Shown: positions 1 through 6,821, counted from the stretch's first letter. The stretch: 7,768 nucleotides of DNA from CAYOEZ01 sp964402955 (GCA_964402955.1 CAYOEZ010000219.1:1-7768), one strand, 5' to 3'. The notes: a model not told the origin generated them from the sequence alone. Numbers and translations: made by a program.

Positions 1-50
1 GGCATTTCGCGTTGTAACGACCATGTCGGCTATGGAAAGCCGACCTACAA
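1..50. repeat. Right part of a further REPIN-like element, cut by window start
   Basis: Bases 1-3 are the end of a left-hairpin stem. They are followed by the same 21-base core (4-24), the GTCGGCT/AGCCGAC hairpin (25-44) and the CCTACAA flank (44-50). It is the truncated homologue of the copies at 100-172, 222-294 and 344-416. Confidence 0.75.
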
Positions 51-99
51 GAAGCTACACGTACAACTCGAGTAACTGTTCACCGTTGTCCCGCGCATG

Positions 100-172
100 T
101 TGTAGGCCAGGTTTCCATACCTGGCATTTCGCGTTGTAACGACCATGTCGGCTATGGAAAGCCGACCTACAA
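100..172. repeat. REPIN/BIME-like inverted hairpin pair, copy 1
   Basis: The element begins with TTGTAGG and ends with its complement CCTACAA. The left hairpin (106-125) has a 7-bp stem GCCAGGT/ACCTGGC with loop TTCCAT. The right hairpin (147-166) has a 7-bp stem GTCGGCT/AGCCGAC with loop ATGGAA. GTAG (102-105) sits directly before the left stem and CTAC (167-170) directly after the right stem. A 21-base core (126-146) separates the two hairpins. When one half is reverse-complemented onto the other, 21 of 27 positions agree. All six differences fall in three stem base pairs and every one is compensated. A GTAG next to an imperfect palindrome, in inverted pairs, is the known signature of REP elements recognised by RAYT (IS200/IS605-related Y1) transposases. 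Assignment to that class is inferred. Confidence 0.75.
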
Positions 173-221
173 GAAGCTACACGTACAACTCGAGTAACTG
201 TTCACCGTTGTCCCGCGCATG

Positions 222-294
222 TTGTAGGCCAGGTTTCCATACCTGGCATTTCGCGTTGTAACGACCATGTCGGCTATGGAAAGCCGACCTACAA
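222..294. repeat. REPIN/BIME-like inverted hairpin pair, copy 2
   Basis: This is an identical copy of the 100-172 element, 122 bases downstream. The hairpins are at 228-247 and 269-288, with the flanking GTAG at 224-227 and CTAC at 289-292. Confidence 0.75.
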
Positions 295-343
295 GAAGCT
301 ACACGTACAACTCGAGTAACTGTTCACCGTTGTCCCGCGCATG

Positions 344-416
344 TTGTAGGCCAGGTTTCCATACCTGGCATTTCGCGTTGTAACAACCATGTCGGCTATG
401 GAAAGCCGACCTACAA
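344..416. repeat. REPIN/BIME-like inverted hairpin pair, copy 3 (array edge)
   Basis: Third complete copy, with hairpins at 350-369 and 391-410. It differs from the others by one base in the core (385, A instead of G), which disrupts the small CGTT-GT-AACG dyad there. It is the copy closest to the sugar transferase gene. The hairpin at 391-410 lies about 60 bases beyond that gene's stop codon, so it would form in the 3' untranslated RNA of the minus-strand operon. No U-tract follows it, so it is not a textbook intrinsic terminator. It could still protect the mRNA 3' end, as REP hairpins do elsewhere. Confidence 0.72.
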
Positions 417-431
417 GAAGCCACCTTACCC

Positions 432-448
432 CAACAGTGAACAGGTAC
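432..448. repeat. Inverted, diverged fragment of the array spacer
   Basis: The 17 bases here match the reverse complement of 72-88 (the spacer between hairpin pairs) at 15 of 17 positions. A short direct match (CAACTCGA, compare 64-71) follows at 449-456. The spacer sequence therefore exists in both orientations at the array edge. A match this short could be a relic of how the array formed or a coincidence. Confidence 0.4.
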
Positions 449-472
449 CAACTCGACTCCGGGCCACCCGCC

Positions 473-1915
473 TCAGTACGCTCCCCGCCCGGAAATCACC
501 GCGCCGACCGTCTGGCAGAGAATACGCACATCGAGCAACAACGAATAGTTCTGAATGTAATAGAGATCGTCCTCGGTGCGCAGGTGCAGCGGCTGCTGGC
601 TGCGGCTATGCACCTGCCACCAGCCCGTCATCCCCGGCGGCACAGCGAACCGCTTGCGCTGCCACGGCGCATAGCTGTCCACAATCAGCGGCAACTCCGG
701 GCGTGGCCCCACCAGGCTCATCTCGCCCTTGAGCACATTGACAAACTGCGGTATCTCGTCCAGGCTGAAGCGGCGTAACAGCCGCCCCAGGCGCGTCAGT
801 CGCGGGTCATCGGGACGCTTCTGGAAGATGATCTGGCCATTGCCGCTGCGCGCCATCAGTTCCGCTTCGCGCTTCTCGGCGTCCTCGATCATGGTGCGAA
901 ACTTGAACATCCAGAACAGACGCCCACCCTCGCCGACCCGCTGTTGGCGGAAGATGATCGGCCCCGACGAGTCCAGCTTGATCAAGACTGCAACCAGCAC
1001 GACGATGGGCGACAACACGATCAACGCCAGGCCCGACACGACCATATCCAGGACCCGCTTGGCCGCCCGCGCATACGGGGGAATCACCGGCTCTTTGAGC
1101 CCGATCAACGGCATTCCGCCCAGCTCTTCGACGCTCGACCGTAAGTACACCAGGTCAAAAAAGTCCGGCACCACCTTGATACTGACCGCAACGTCGCTCA
1201 GGTCGCTGATCATGTTCGGTATCTCTTCATGCGCGCGCAGGGGCAGGGCGATGATCAATTCCGAGATCTTGAGCGAACGAACCAGAGCCGGAACATCGGC
1301 CAGGCAACCAAGCACCGGCCCATTCAGCGTCGGCTCGGCGGCGCCGTCGTCAGCACGGTTCTGGCTATGAGCCATGCCGTCCTCTGCGATGTAGCCTGCC
1401 AACTCCAGCCCCATCCAGCGCAACTCACCGATGCGCTCGCCCACCGACGCGGCCACCTTGTTCACACCGACAATCATGACCCGATGCCCCGCCGCCGCCG
1501 GACGATTACCCTTGAGCACGACCCGCAGCCCCAGGCGGACGGCCAGAATCAGAAGCAGGTCGATGACGAAAAACGTGACAAACAACAAGCGGGACAGATA
1601 GCGAAACGTCAGGTAGAGAAAGCCGGCAAGAATGAGCGTGGCCTGTGTGACGCCGACAAAAACCGCCCGCGCCTCATCGCGTGCGCGTACGATGCGCCGC
1701 GCATCATAGGCAGCAGCCATCGGTAGAACGATTGACCACACCATGACTGCCGTCACATAGATGGCCGCGCCAACCCGTCCGCCTGGCTCCACCAGCTCTT
1801 TACCAAACGGCAAGTGAGGCCGCAACCATGCCGCCAGGGCCAGCGACGCCAGCGTCACAGCAATGTCGAACACAAAGAGCAGGCTCACATAACGCGAGCT
1901 TGAGCGATCGAGCAT
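473..1915 (-). CDS. Polyprenyl-phosphate sugar-1-phosphate transferase initiating exopolysaccharide synthesis (WbaP/WcaJ-like)
   Basis: A 480-residue membrane enzyme that should transfer a sugar-1-phosphate from a nucleotide sugar to undecaprenyl phosphate, the first committed step of exopolysaccharide assembly at the inner membrane face. Four hydrophobic segments lie at roughly 8-30, 50-70, 85-105 and 108-135. A Rossmann-like CoA-binding region follows (VMIVGVN, 146-152). The C-terminal sugar-transferase domain (about 284-480) has KRVLD (286-290), a re-entrant hydrophobic helix with LSPI (301-304), the FKFRTM stretch (337-342), the catalytic Asp-Glu dyad in SLDEIPQ (384-390), GPRP (403-406) and PGMTGWWQ (427-434). 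Length is normal for the long (large-membrane) form of the family. The start is backed by a GGGAG about 10 bases upstream. Only 40 bases separate it from the deacetylase gene, so it is probably co-transcribed as the last gene. Sugar specificity cannot be read from sequence. Confidence 0.93.
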   Translation of the reverse strand: MLDRSSSRYVSLLFVFDIAVTLASLALAAWLRPHLPFGKELVEPGGRVGAAIYVTAVMVWSIVLPMAAAYDARRIVRARDEARAVFVGVTQATLILAGFLYLTFRYLSRLLFVTFFVIDLLLILAVRLGLRVVLKGNRPAAAGHRVMIVGVNKVAASVGERIGELRWMGLELAGYIAEDGMAHSQNRADDGAAEPTLNGPVLGCLADVPALVRSLKISELIIALPLRAHEEIPNMISDLSDVAVSIKVVPDFFDLVYLRSSVEELGGMPLIGLKEPVIPPYARAAKRVLDMVVSGLALIVLSPIVVLVAVLIKLDSSGPIIFRQQRVGEGGRLFWMFKFRTMIEDAEKREAELMARSGNGQIIFQKRPDDPRLTRLGRLLRRFSLDEIPQFVNVLKGEMSLVGPRPELPLIVDSYAPWQRKRFAVPPGMTGWWQVHSRSQQPLHLRTEDDLYYIQNYSLLLDVRILCQTVGAVISGRGAY

Positions 1916-1955
1916 CCGTTGCTAACTCCCGGGTCATGCAGTCGTTTCCACAATG

Positions 1956-4900
1956 CTAGGGTCCAACATACGTCACCGTGATGGCGTTGATCTTCGGGTA
2001 GCCCACACGCGGTGTGAAATGAATCGACAGAACGCCGTCCGTGACAGTTGCCGGAAACGTGTAGTCCAGAGCATGCCACAGACCGACGCTGGCCGCGACA
2101 TCCAGAGCAGAGAGAACGGTCGTTCCCTCGATCCCAACGTCAAAGACGCGCTTGGTCGCCTGCGTGTACGGGTAGATCTCGGCGAACTTGAGGACAACGT
2201 CGTATGTCCCGTTAGGTACCGTGAAGCGATAGGCCGCCAGGCTGAAGCGCTCTGTTTGGTAGACCTTTCCATCCGCCGCGCCGGCAATGACATGTGTGTT
2301 GGCGTAGGTCAGGCTCGACAGCACGGGCGGCGCGGGGTTCACATAGCCCCATCCGCCAACAGCATACGGTTGATCGGCGAGCCACGACACGCCAGCGCCG
2401 TCCACATACAGCGGTCCGCCCACGTTGACGGCTTTCTGGTAGAGCGCCACGGCCCGGGTTGCCGTCACCGTCGGGGTGGATGTCTGCGTCCAGGTGGGAC
2501 CGGGCGTCAACGTCTGCGTGGGCGTCCCTGTCTCGCTGGGCGTCGGCGATATCGTCGGCGTCTGCGTTATGGTGCCGGTGGCAGCCGGCGTCAGTGTCGC
2601 GGTGGGAACACTCGGACCGACCGACTCGACGGCAATGGCATTGACCTTTGGTCCACCAGTGCGGCCGATGAAATCAATGGTCAGTTGCCCGTCATTGACG
2701 GCAACGACAAAGACACGGTCGACGGCCTTGTTCTTGGCGCCTGCAGCCGCATAGGGATCGAAGTTGCTGAGCACCGTGACGCCCTCGAGACGCACGTCAA
2801 AGACGCGCTGGCCACTCATGGCATAGTATATCTCATCGAACTTGAGCGTTACTGTATACTGACCATTGGGCAGGTCGAAACGATAGCTGCCGTTGCCCGA
2901 CCACCAGTGCTCGCTGCGATAGAGTGTCGGATCGCTGGTTGCCGTAATCGCAGCCGCCGTCGAGTAGGCGCTGCCGCCCACATAGCCCCACCCTCCGTAG
3001 GTATACGCTTGATCGGCGTCCCAGATGGCGCTGCTGCTGTAGAGCGCGCCCCCGCTGTTGACGCGCCGCTGGTAGGGCGGGGTCGCCGGCGTATCCGTCG
3101 GAGTCGGCGTGATGGATGGCGTCGGCGTGATAGACGGCGTGGGTGTGACGGTGCCCGTGTTGGTTGGCGTGCCTGTCTCGGTCGGCGTGCCGGTGTCGGT
3201 GGCCGTGCCGATACTCGTTGGCGAGGCGGTGGCCGTGCGCGTGCTGGTTGGCGTTGCCGTCGCCGTGGCTGTGGGCAGGTCGAGCGGCAAAGCCCACTGC
3301 ATCTGCAAGTATGGGCGCAGGGCGGCGTTGCCATAGTTTGATGAGAATAGCTGGCTCTGCACACCTTGCACACCCGTCGCCAAAAAGAACATGCCGTTGT
3401 TCGTCGCCGCGTCGGCGATCCACTTCTGCACCAGATCAGTGACATCGACCGTGCGCCACAGATTCAGCCCCTTCAGCAGCGAGCGGTTGCCTGTGATGTT
3501 GGTCGCATGGTCGGTCGAGTCGTCAGCGCCCGGCACAGCCCAATTGACGCCTGTCTTACGCACGTTCCAGTTGGCCTGATTCTCCACCCATGGCTGTGTC
3601 ATTTCGAACACATTCAGGCAGTTGCCACGGTCGTTGCTCTGGTTGACCAGATAGACATTGAGCGTCGCCTTGGTGACGACGGCATACGGCGGCAGCCCCA
3701 GGCTCGTCAGGTCGTACTTGATCATCGACCGCCACAACGAAGAGCTGCGATTGTCCAGATTGATGCTGCCCAGCGTCGCATAATTCGTCGCCGGGCTGGC
3801 CGCGCCGATCGTCGTGTCACTGGCGCCGTTGTAGCCGTTCAACCCCTGGCGCACCGTAAGGGCATTGATCGGCCCGATGGCGGGGGTGGGCGACGGCGTT
3901 GGCGTTGGCGCGGGCGGCAGGGTGGTCGTCACGGTCAAGATGGCGCTGCTGCCGGCGCTGTGCCCGTCGGCGTCATTCACGGTCACCGGCAACATCTTGC
4001 TGCCCGTAGCTATGCCCGGCGCAACCGTGAAGAACACGCCAAACACACCATCAGCCGCCGCGCCGTCGCCGTGCGCCCCGTCATCGAAGAGGACAGTGGC
4101 TGCCGATTGGCCGACCGCCGACAGGTTCGACTGCACGCTGGCGATGTTACCCGGCCCCTGCGGATCGGCGACGCGTACGGTCAAGGTCACCTGTTCGCCA
4201 GAGTCAGGCAGCACCCAGGCCGGACTGGGCCGGCTGTCCACGATAACCGGGCTGGTCGCGTTGACGGAAGCGGTGGCTGGCACAACCGATGTCCGCCGCG
4301 TCATCCAGTAGCCATAGACACGATCGAGCGGCGCCACCCACACTTCGTCGCTGCCGCCGGCCCCGTAATTGTCGTAGACATAGTCCATCGTCGTCTCGAC
4401 CGGATCGCAGCCGGAATCGATTGTGTGTGTACTGAGAAACAGCCAGAAGTGACTGGCCGGGCTTTCCATCGCCTTCTGGTGGGTCGTGTCGACGAGCGGG
4501 TCAACATGGTCGATCCCATCGCGTCCAATCTGCAGGAGATTCGTGGTATTGGGGCTGAGGCTCTCCATGATCGGAATCGGATTACCTGACCCCTGGTAGA
4601 TATAAATGCCCGCCGCCACGCTGTTGGTGCGCACGATGTCCCAATAGGCCGGGTCAACATAGGGCGCGACAAAAACCGTCGGGCTGGGAACGCCGCCAGC
4701 GGCAATACGGTTACTTCCCCGCTTCACATCGTTGAGTGCGGCGGTGGTGTTCGCAAACTGGCTTACGTAGTAGTGGCTATAGGTGTGGTTGAAGATCCCC
4801 CACCCGCGCGCAAAGAGATCGCGCATTTGCGCATCGTTTATGAAGCTCTTGCCCAGGGCGTGGGGGTCGTCGAGAGAGCGACCGTTGAAGGCGACGCCGC

Positions 4901-5381
4901 CCGTCCAGCCATACTTCTCCAGGTAGGTCGTGGCATACTCATATTGCGATGAGTAGCCATCGTCAAACGTCATGCTCAGGGCCCAACGCTTGTCACCGCG
5001 CAGCATGGGAACATCGATCCGCCCAATCGTGGCGGCGTCGCTGATCGAGTCGTATAGGACAAGGGCAATGGCCGATGCGTCGCTGGTAAACATCACCCTG
5101 CCCGAAATGGGGTCATAGGTCGCGGGGAGCGTGCGCCCGTTGGCGGACACAACGACAGAGCTAACAGCGCCGACTTTGACGCGCAATGTCAATTCACGGT
5201 TCAGAACCCAGGCAGGCACTGCCGTGCGGTTGACGGTGAAGGTCAGGTAGCGAGTGGTTGCCTCCGTTAGGCCAAAGGCAGCCGACACGCGCTGGCCATT
5301 TAGAACAATCAGGGCGACCGCCACCGCCAGCGCCATAATGCTTGCCAGGAAGGTGAAGGGCCGTCTGTGCCGTGCTGACAT
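1956..5381 (-). CDS. Secreted multidomain polysaccharide deacetylase (CE4/NodB) with Ig-like, DNRLRE and two malectin domains
   Basis: A 1141-residue exported protein. Residues 1-34 form a signal peptide (basic start, hydrophobic 11-27, small residues VSAA at 32-35). After an N-terminal beta-rich region comes a CE4 metal-dependent deacetylase domain (about 130-360). It has TFDDG at 138-142 (D140 likely base, D141 metal ligand), HTYSH at 199-203 (two metal His), APY at 239-241 and a late His in STHT (H319). Next are an Ig-like domain (about 375-488) with the DDGAHGD...ADGVF pattern, a short Pro/Thr linker, and a DNRLRE-type domain (about 508-696). Two malectin-type carbohydrate-binding domains follow (about 771-922 and 980-1140), each preceded by a Thr/Pro linker. 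No sortase, PEP-CTERM or membrane anchor is seen, so release or retention through glycan binding is likely. GGAGGA lies 3 bases before the ATG. Position between EPS glycosyltransferase genes suggests it modifies the exported polymer. The substrate (an N-acetylhexosamine glycan, or an O-acetylated one) is inferred. Confidence 0.92.
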   Translation of the reverse strand: MSARHRRPFTFLASIMALAVAVALIVLNGQRVSAAFGLTEATTRYLTFTVNRTAVPAWVLNRELTLRVKVGAVSSVVVSANGRTLPATYDPISGRVMFTSDASAIALVLYDSISDAATIGRIDVPMLRGDKRWALSMTFDDGYSSQYEYATTYLEKYGWTGGVAFNGRSLDDPHALGKSFINDAQMRDLFARGWGIFNHTYSHYYVSQFANTTAALNDVKRGSNRIAAGGVPSPTVFVAPYVDPAYWDIVRTNSVAAGIYIYQGSGNPIPIMESLSPNTTNLLQIGRDGIDHVDPLVDTTHQKAMESPASHFWLFLSTHTIDSGCDPVETTMDYVYDNYGAGGSDEVWVAPLDRVYGYWMTRRTSVVPATASVNATSPVIVDSRPSPAWVLPDSGEQVTLTVRVADPQGPGNIASVQSNLSAVGQSAATVLFDDGAHGDGAAADGVFGVFFTVAPGIATGSKMLPVTVNDADGHSAGSSAILTVTTTLPPAPTPTPSPTPAIGPINALTVRQGLNGYNGASDTTIGAASPATNYATLGSINLDNRSSSLWRSMIKYDLTSLGLPPYAVVTKATLNVYLVNQSNDRGNCLNVFEMTQPWVENQANWNVRKTGVNWAVPGADDSTDHATNITGNRSLLKGLNLWRTVDVTDLVQKWIADAATNNGMFFLATGVQGVQSQLFSSNYGNAALRPYLQMQWALPLDLPTATATATPTSTRTATASPTSIGTATDTGTPTETGTPTNTGTVTPTPSITPTPSITPTPTDTPATPPYQRRVNSGGALYSSSAIWDADQAYTYGGWGYVGGSAYSTAAAITATSDPTLYRSEHWWSGNGSYRFDLPNGQYTVTLKFDEIYYAMSGQRVFDVRLEGVTVLSNFDPYAAAGAKNKAVDRVFVVAVNDGQLTIDFIGRTGGPKVNAIAVESVGPSVPTATLTPAATGTITQTPTISPTPSETGTPTQTLTPGPTWTQTSTPTVTATRAVALYQKAVNVGGPLYVDGAGVSWLADQPYAVGGWGYVNPAPPVLSSLTYANTHVIAGAADGKVYQTERFSLAAYRFTVPNGTYDVVLKFAEIYPYTQATKRVFDVGIEGTTVLSALDVAASVGLWHALDYTFPATVTDGVLSIHFTPRVGYPKINAITVTYVGP
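2448..2609 (-). repeat. Low-complexity Thr/Pro linker coding repeat (third linker)
   Basis: This encodes residues about 925-978, a second Thr/Pro/Ser-rich spacer between the two malectin domains (units such as TPTxS, TGTPTQT). It is similar in composition to the linker at 3072-3275. The pair malectin-plus-linker may have duplicated as a block. Confidence 0.75.
3072..3275 (-). repeat. Low-complexity Thr/Pro linker coding repeat (second linker)
   Basis: This encodes residues about 703-770 of the deacetylase, almost entirely Thr, Pro, Ala, Ser and Gly in degenerate short units (TATAT, GTPT, TPTPS-I repeated). On the plus strand it shows as recurring GTCGGCGT/GGCGTG steps. Such linkers separate domains of extracellular proteins, are common in Chloroflexota secretomes, and are prone to length change by slippage. 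Confidence 0.8.
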
Positions 5382-5490
5382 GATTCCTCCGTTGCTGGTC
5401 GTTCTGATAGCAACAACGTCTGGCGAGCGCGAAAAGTAGCGGCCAACAGGGCGAGTTACGCAGCGGACTGTGGCGCTGGCGTGCCGCCAA

Positions 5491-6594
5491 TCACCTGGCG
5501 CCCATCACATTGCGAAAGAGCTCCTCATACTGGTCAGTGATGTGCTCCCAGGTGTAGACGTCGCCGATGCGCTGCGGAGCGCACGCCGCGTAACGGTCAC
5601 GAACATGCGGATGATCAATGATGTACTGCAGCATCCGGGTCAGATCGGTTGCGTCCTTGCGGAAGAACAGGCCGTAGTCGCCAGCCAGAACTTCACGGCT
5701 GAAGGGGGTATCGAGCGCCAGGATGCAGGCGCCCGCCCCCAGGCCTTGTAACAGGCTCGGGTTTGTGCCGCCGAATTCGTGCCCGTGCACATAGGCATAG
5801 GCGTTACAATAGAGCTCACGCACGTGCACGCTGTCGCTGATATGCCCGACGAAGCGCACCCGGCCATCGCTCATGCTGCGCACCTGCGTCACAAAGGCGC
5901 TCTTGTAATTGGCGTCGCCAATGATCACCAGAGGCATATCTGTCCTGACGTTGGCATAGGCGCGCACAACAAGATCGGCGTTGTTGTCAGGAATCAAGCG
6001 GCCAAGCACCAGCACGTAGCGCCCGGGTTGCAGCGCATAGCCCGCCAGCACATCGGGCTGCGTCGATGTCTGGATCTCCGCGCCGTAGGCAATGGTTGTC
6101 GCCTGCACGCCGAACTCGCGCAGGTAGATGTCCGTCATCGCCGACGCATCACAGACGATGCGATCGGCCAGACGGCACGCCATATGGGCAGCAAAACGAA
6201 AATAGGCCTGCCCCCAACGGTTCCACTTGGGCCGCTTCCATTCCAGACCGTCAACATTGATGATCGTCTTTTTTCCGGCCAGGCGCGGCGCAATCAAGTG
6301 CAGACCATTTGCCACATTGCAAACAAGGATGGCATCGGTCTGCTGGCGCAGAACATCCGCCATGCACATCCAGGTGTGCGTGAGCGTGCTGAGTTCCTTC
6401 GTGTCCAGCGACGGCACATAGATCAGGCGCATACCGCGATAGGTCGGAAGCCGCTGCGGGAAAAGCCCGGCCCGGCAATAAACAAGCACATCATGGCCGC
6501 GCTGCACCAGCCGCGAACCAACCGCATCGGCAAAGGTCTCATATCCGCTGTACGTCGACGGTAAGCCGCGGATACCCATAATCGCTATTCGCAT
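5491..6594 (-). CDS. GT4-type glycosyltransferase with DUF1972 N-terminal domain
   Basis: A 367-residue cytoplasmic GT-B enzyme expected to add a sugar from a nucleotide donor to a lipid-linked exopolysaccharide intermediate. The N-terminus MRIAIMGIRGLPSTYSGYET (1-20) is the hallmark of the DUF1972 (rhamnosyltransferase-like) domain, which extends to about residue 170. The C-terminal nucleotide-binding half starts near YVLVLGRL (193-200) and contains LVIIGD (222-227) and the donor-site segment HGHEFGGTNPSLLQG (270-284). From memory the family usually has Glu where this protein has Gln 283 (codon 5746-5748, complement CAA). No transmembrane segment is evident. AGGGA lies 5 bases before the ATG. 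It is the first gene of the three-gene minus-strand set. The 109-base gap to the deacetylase shows no convincing promoter, so co-transcription is likely. Donor and acceptor sugars are unknown. Confidence 0.93.
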   Translation of the reverse strand: MRIAIMGIRGLPSTYSGYETFADAVGSRLVQRGHDVLVYCRAGLFPQRLPTYRGMRLIYVPSLDTKELSTLTHTWMCMADVLRQQTDAILVCNVANGLHLIAPRLAGKKTIINVDGLEWKRPKWNRWGQAYFRFAAHMACRLADRIVCDASAMTDIYLREFGVQATTIAYGAEIQTSTQPDVLAGYALQPGRYVLVLGRLIPDNNADLVVRAYANVRTDMPLVIIGDANYKSAFVTQVRSMSDGRVRFVGHISDSVHVRELYCNAYAYVHGHEFGGTNPSLLQGLGAGACILALDTPFSREVLAGDYGLFFRKDATDLTRMLQYIIDHPHVRDRYAACAPQRIGDVYTWEHITDQYEELFRNVMGAR

Positions 6595-6678
6595 GCCGGT
6601 CCCTGTCGCACGAACGCATCAGGAGCGCGTGGAATGGTGGTCGCCAGATCATCTTGTTGCCCAATCCACAGCGCCGAC

Positions 6679-6707
6679 AGTATACACGGTTTGGCGATGC
6701 CGTGCAA
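6679..6707 (-). promoter_or_regulatory. Candidate sigma-70-type promoter for the EPS operon
   Basis: Read on the minus strand, TTGCAC (6702-6707) and TATACT (6679-6684) are separated by 17 bases. The -10 box is 5 of 6 to consensus, while the -35 matches only in TTG. Transcription would start near 6672, leaving a leader of roughly 80 bases before the glycosyltransferase ATG. Confidence 0.5.
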
Positions 6708-6792
6708 GACCTGAATGCACCCCCTCCCACCAGGCCCTCGCACCCCCCGGGCCGCGCTCTGAGCCCAGGCCCCTACAATATGATCAAACTGC

Positions 6793-6821
6793 TTGACTTT
6801 CGCGGCATTCTGTGCTATAGT
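6793..6821 (+). promoter_or_regulatory. Sigma-70-type promoter upstream of the propeptide gene
   Basis: TTGACT (6793-6798) and TATAGT (6816-6821) are separated by exactly 17 bases, each 5 of 6 to the consensus boxes. The predicted start near 6828 gives a leader of about 100 bases before the ATG at 6932. The ribosome site AAGGAG (6919-6924) lies 7 bases before that ATG. Confidence 0.72.

Larger units (their letters stand above)
1..421. repeat. 122-bp perfect tandem repeat array (3 full units plus a partial fourth)
   Basis: Units start at 1, 123, 245 and 367, giving an exact period of 122 bases. Reading them base by base, units 1-3 are identical. The fourth stops matching after 421 and carries one substitution (G to A at 385). 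Base 1 lies inside the right arm of a hairpin, so the array almost certainly extends to the left of the window. GC over the first 60 bases is about 52%, lower than the neighbouring genes. No coding frame is convincing. The 122-base period and the lack of variable spacers rule out a CRISPR array. Each period consists of a 73-base inverted hairpin pair plus a 49-base spacer (for example 173-221), which contains the 8-base palindrome ACTCGAGT. Identity between units implies recent amplification or strong homogenisation. Confidence 0.95.

Noticed and set aside
1..421. CRISPR array
   Set aside because: The period is 122 bases with complete identity and no variable spacers, and no cas gene is present.
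389..778. Plus-strand 129-residue open frame beginning in the repeat
   Set aside because: It starts inside the repeat hairpin, has no ribosome site or family resemblance, and overlaps the 3' end of the sugar transferase gene in antisense.
1953..4589. Long plus-strand open frames (1953-3341 and 3366-4589) opposite the deacetylase gene
   Set aside because: They are Arg/Gly/His-rich, lack recognisable domains and lie antisense to a frame with clear CE4, DNRLRE and malectin motifs. Long antisense frames are expected from high-GC codon bias.
5477..5489. Small hairpin (TGGCG-CGCCA) just after the glycosyltransferase stop as a terminator
   Set aside because: It has only a 5-bp stem and 3-base loop with no T-tract, which is insufficient for intrinsic termination. 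I treat the three genes as one transcription unit.
5382..5490. Internal promoter in front of the deacetylase gene
   Set aside because: No pair of -35 and -10 boxes with acceptable spacing was found on the minus strand.
6749..6778. Possible solitary copy of the array hairpin (GGGCC/GGCCC followed by CTACAA)
   Set aside because: The stem is only 5 bp with a 14-base loop and lacks the conserved ATGGAA/TTCCAT loop. In such C/G-rich sequence this can arise by chance, although the adjacent CTAC is curious.
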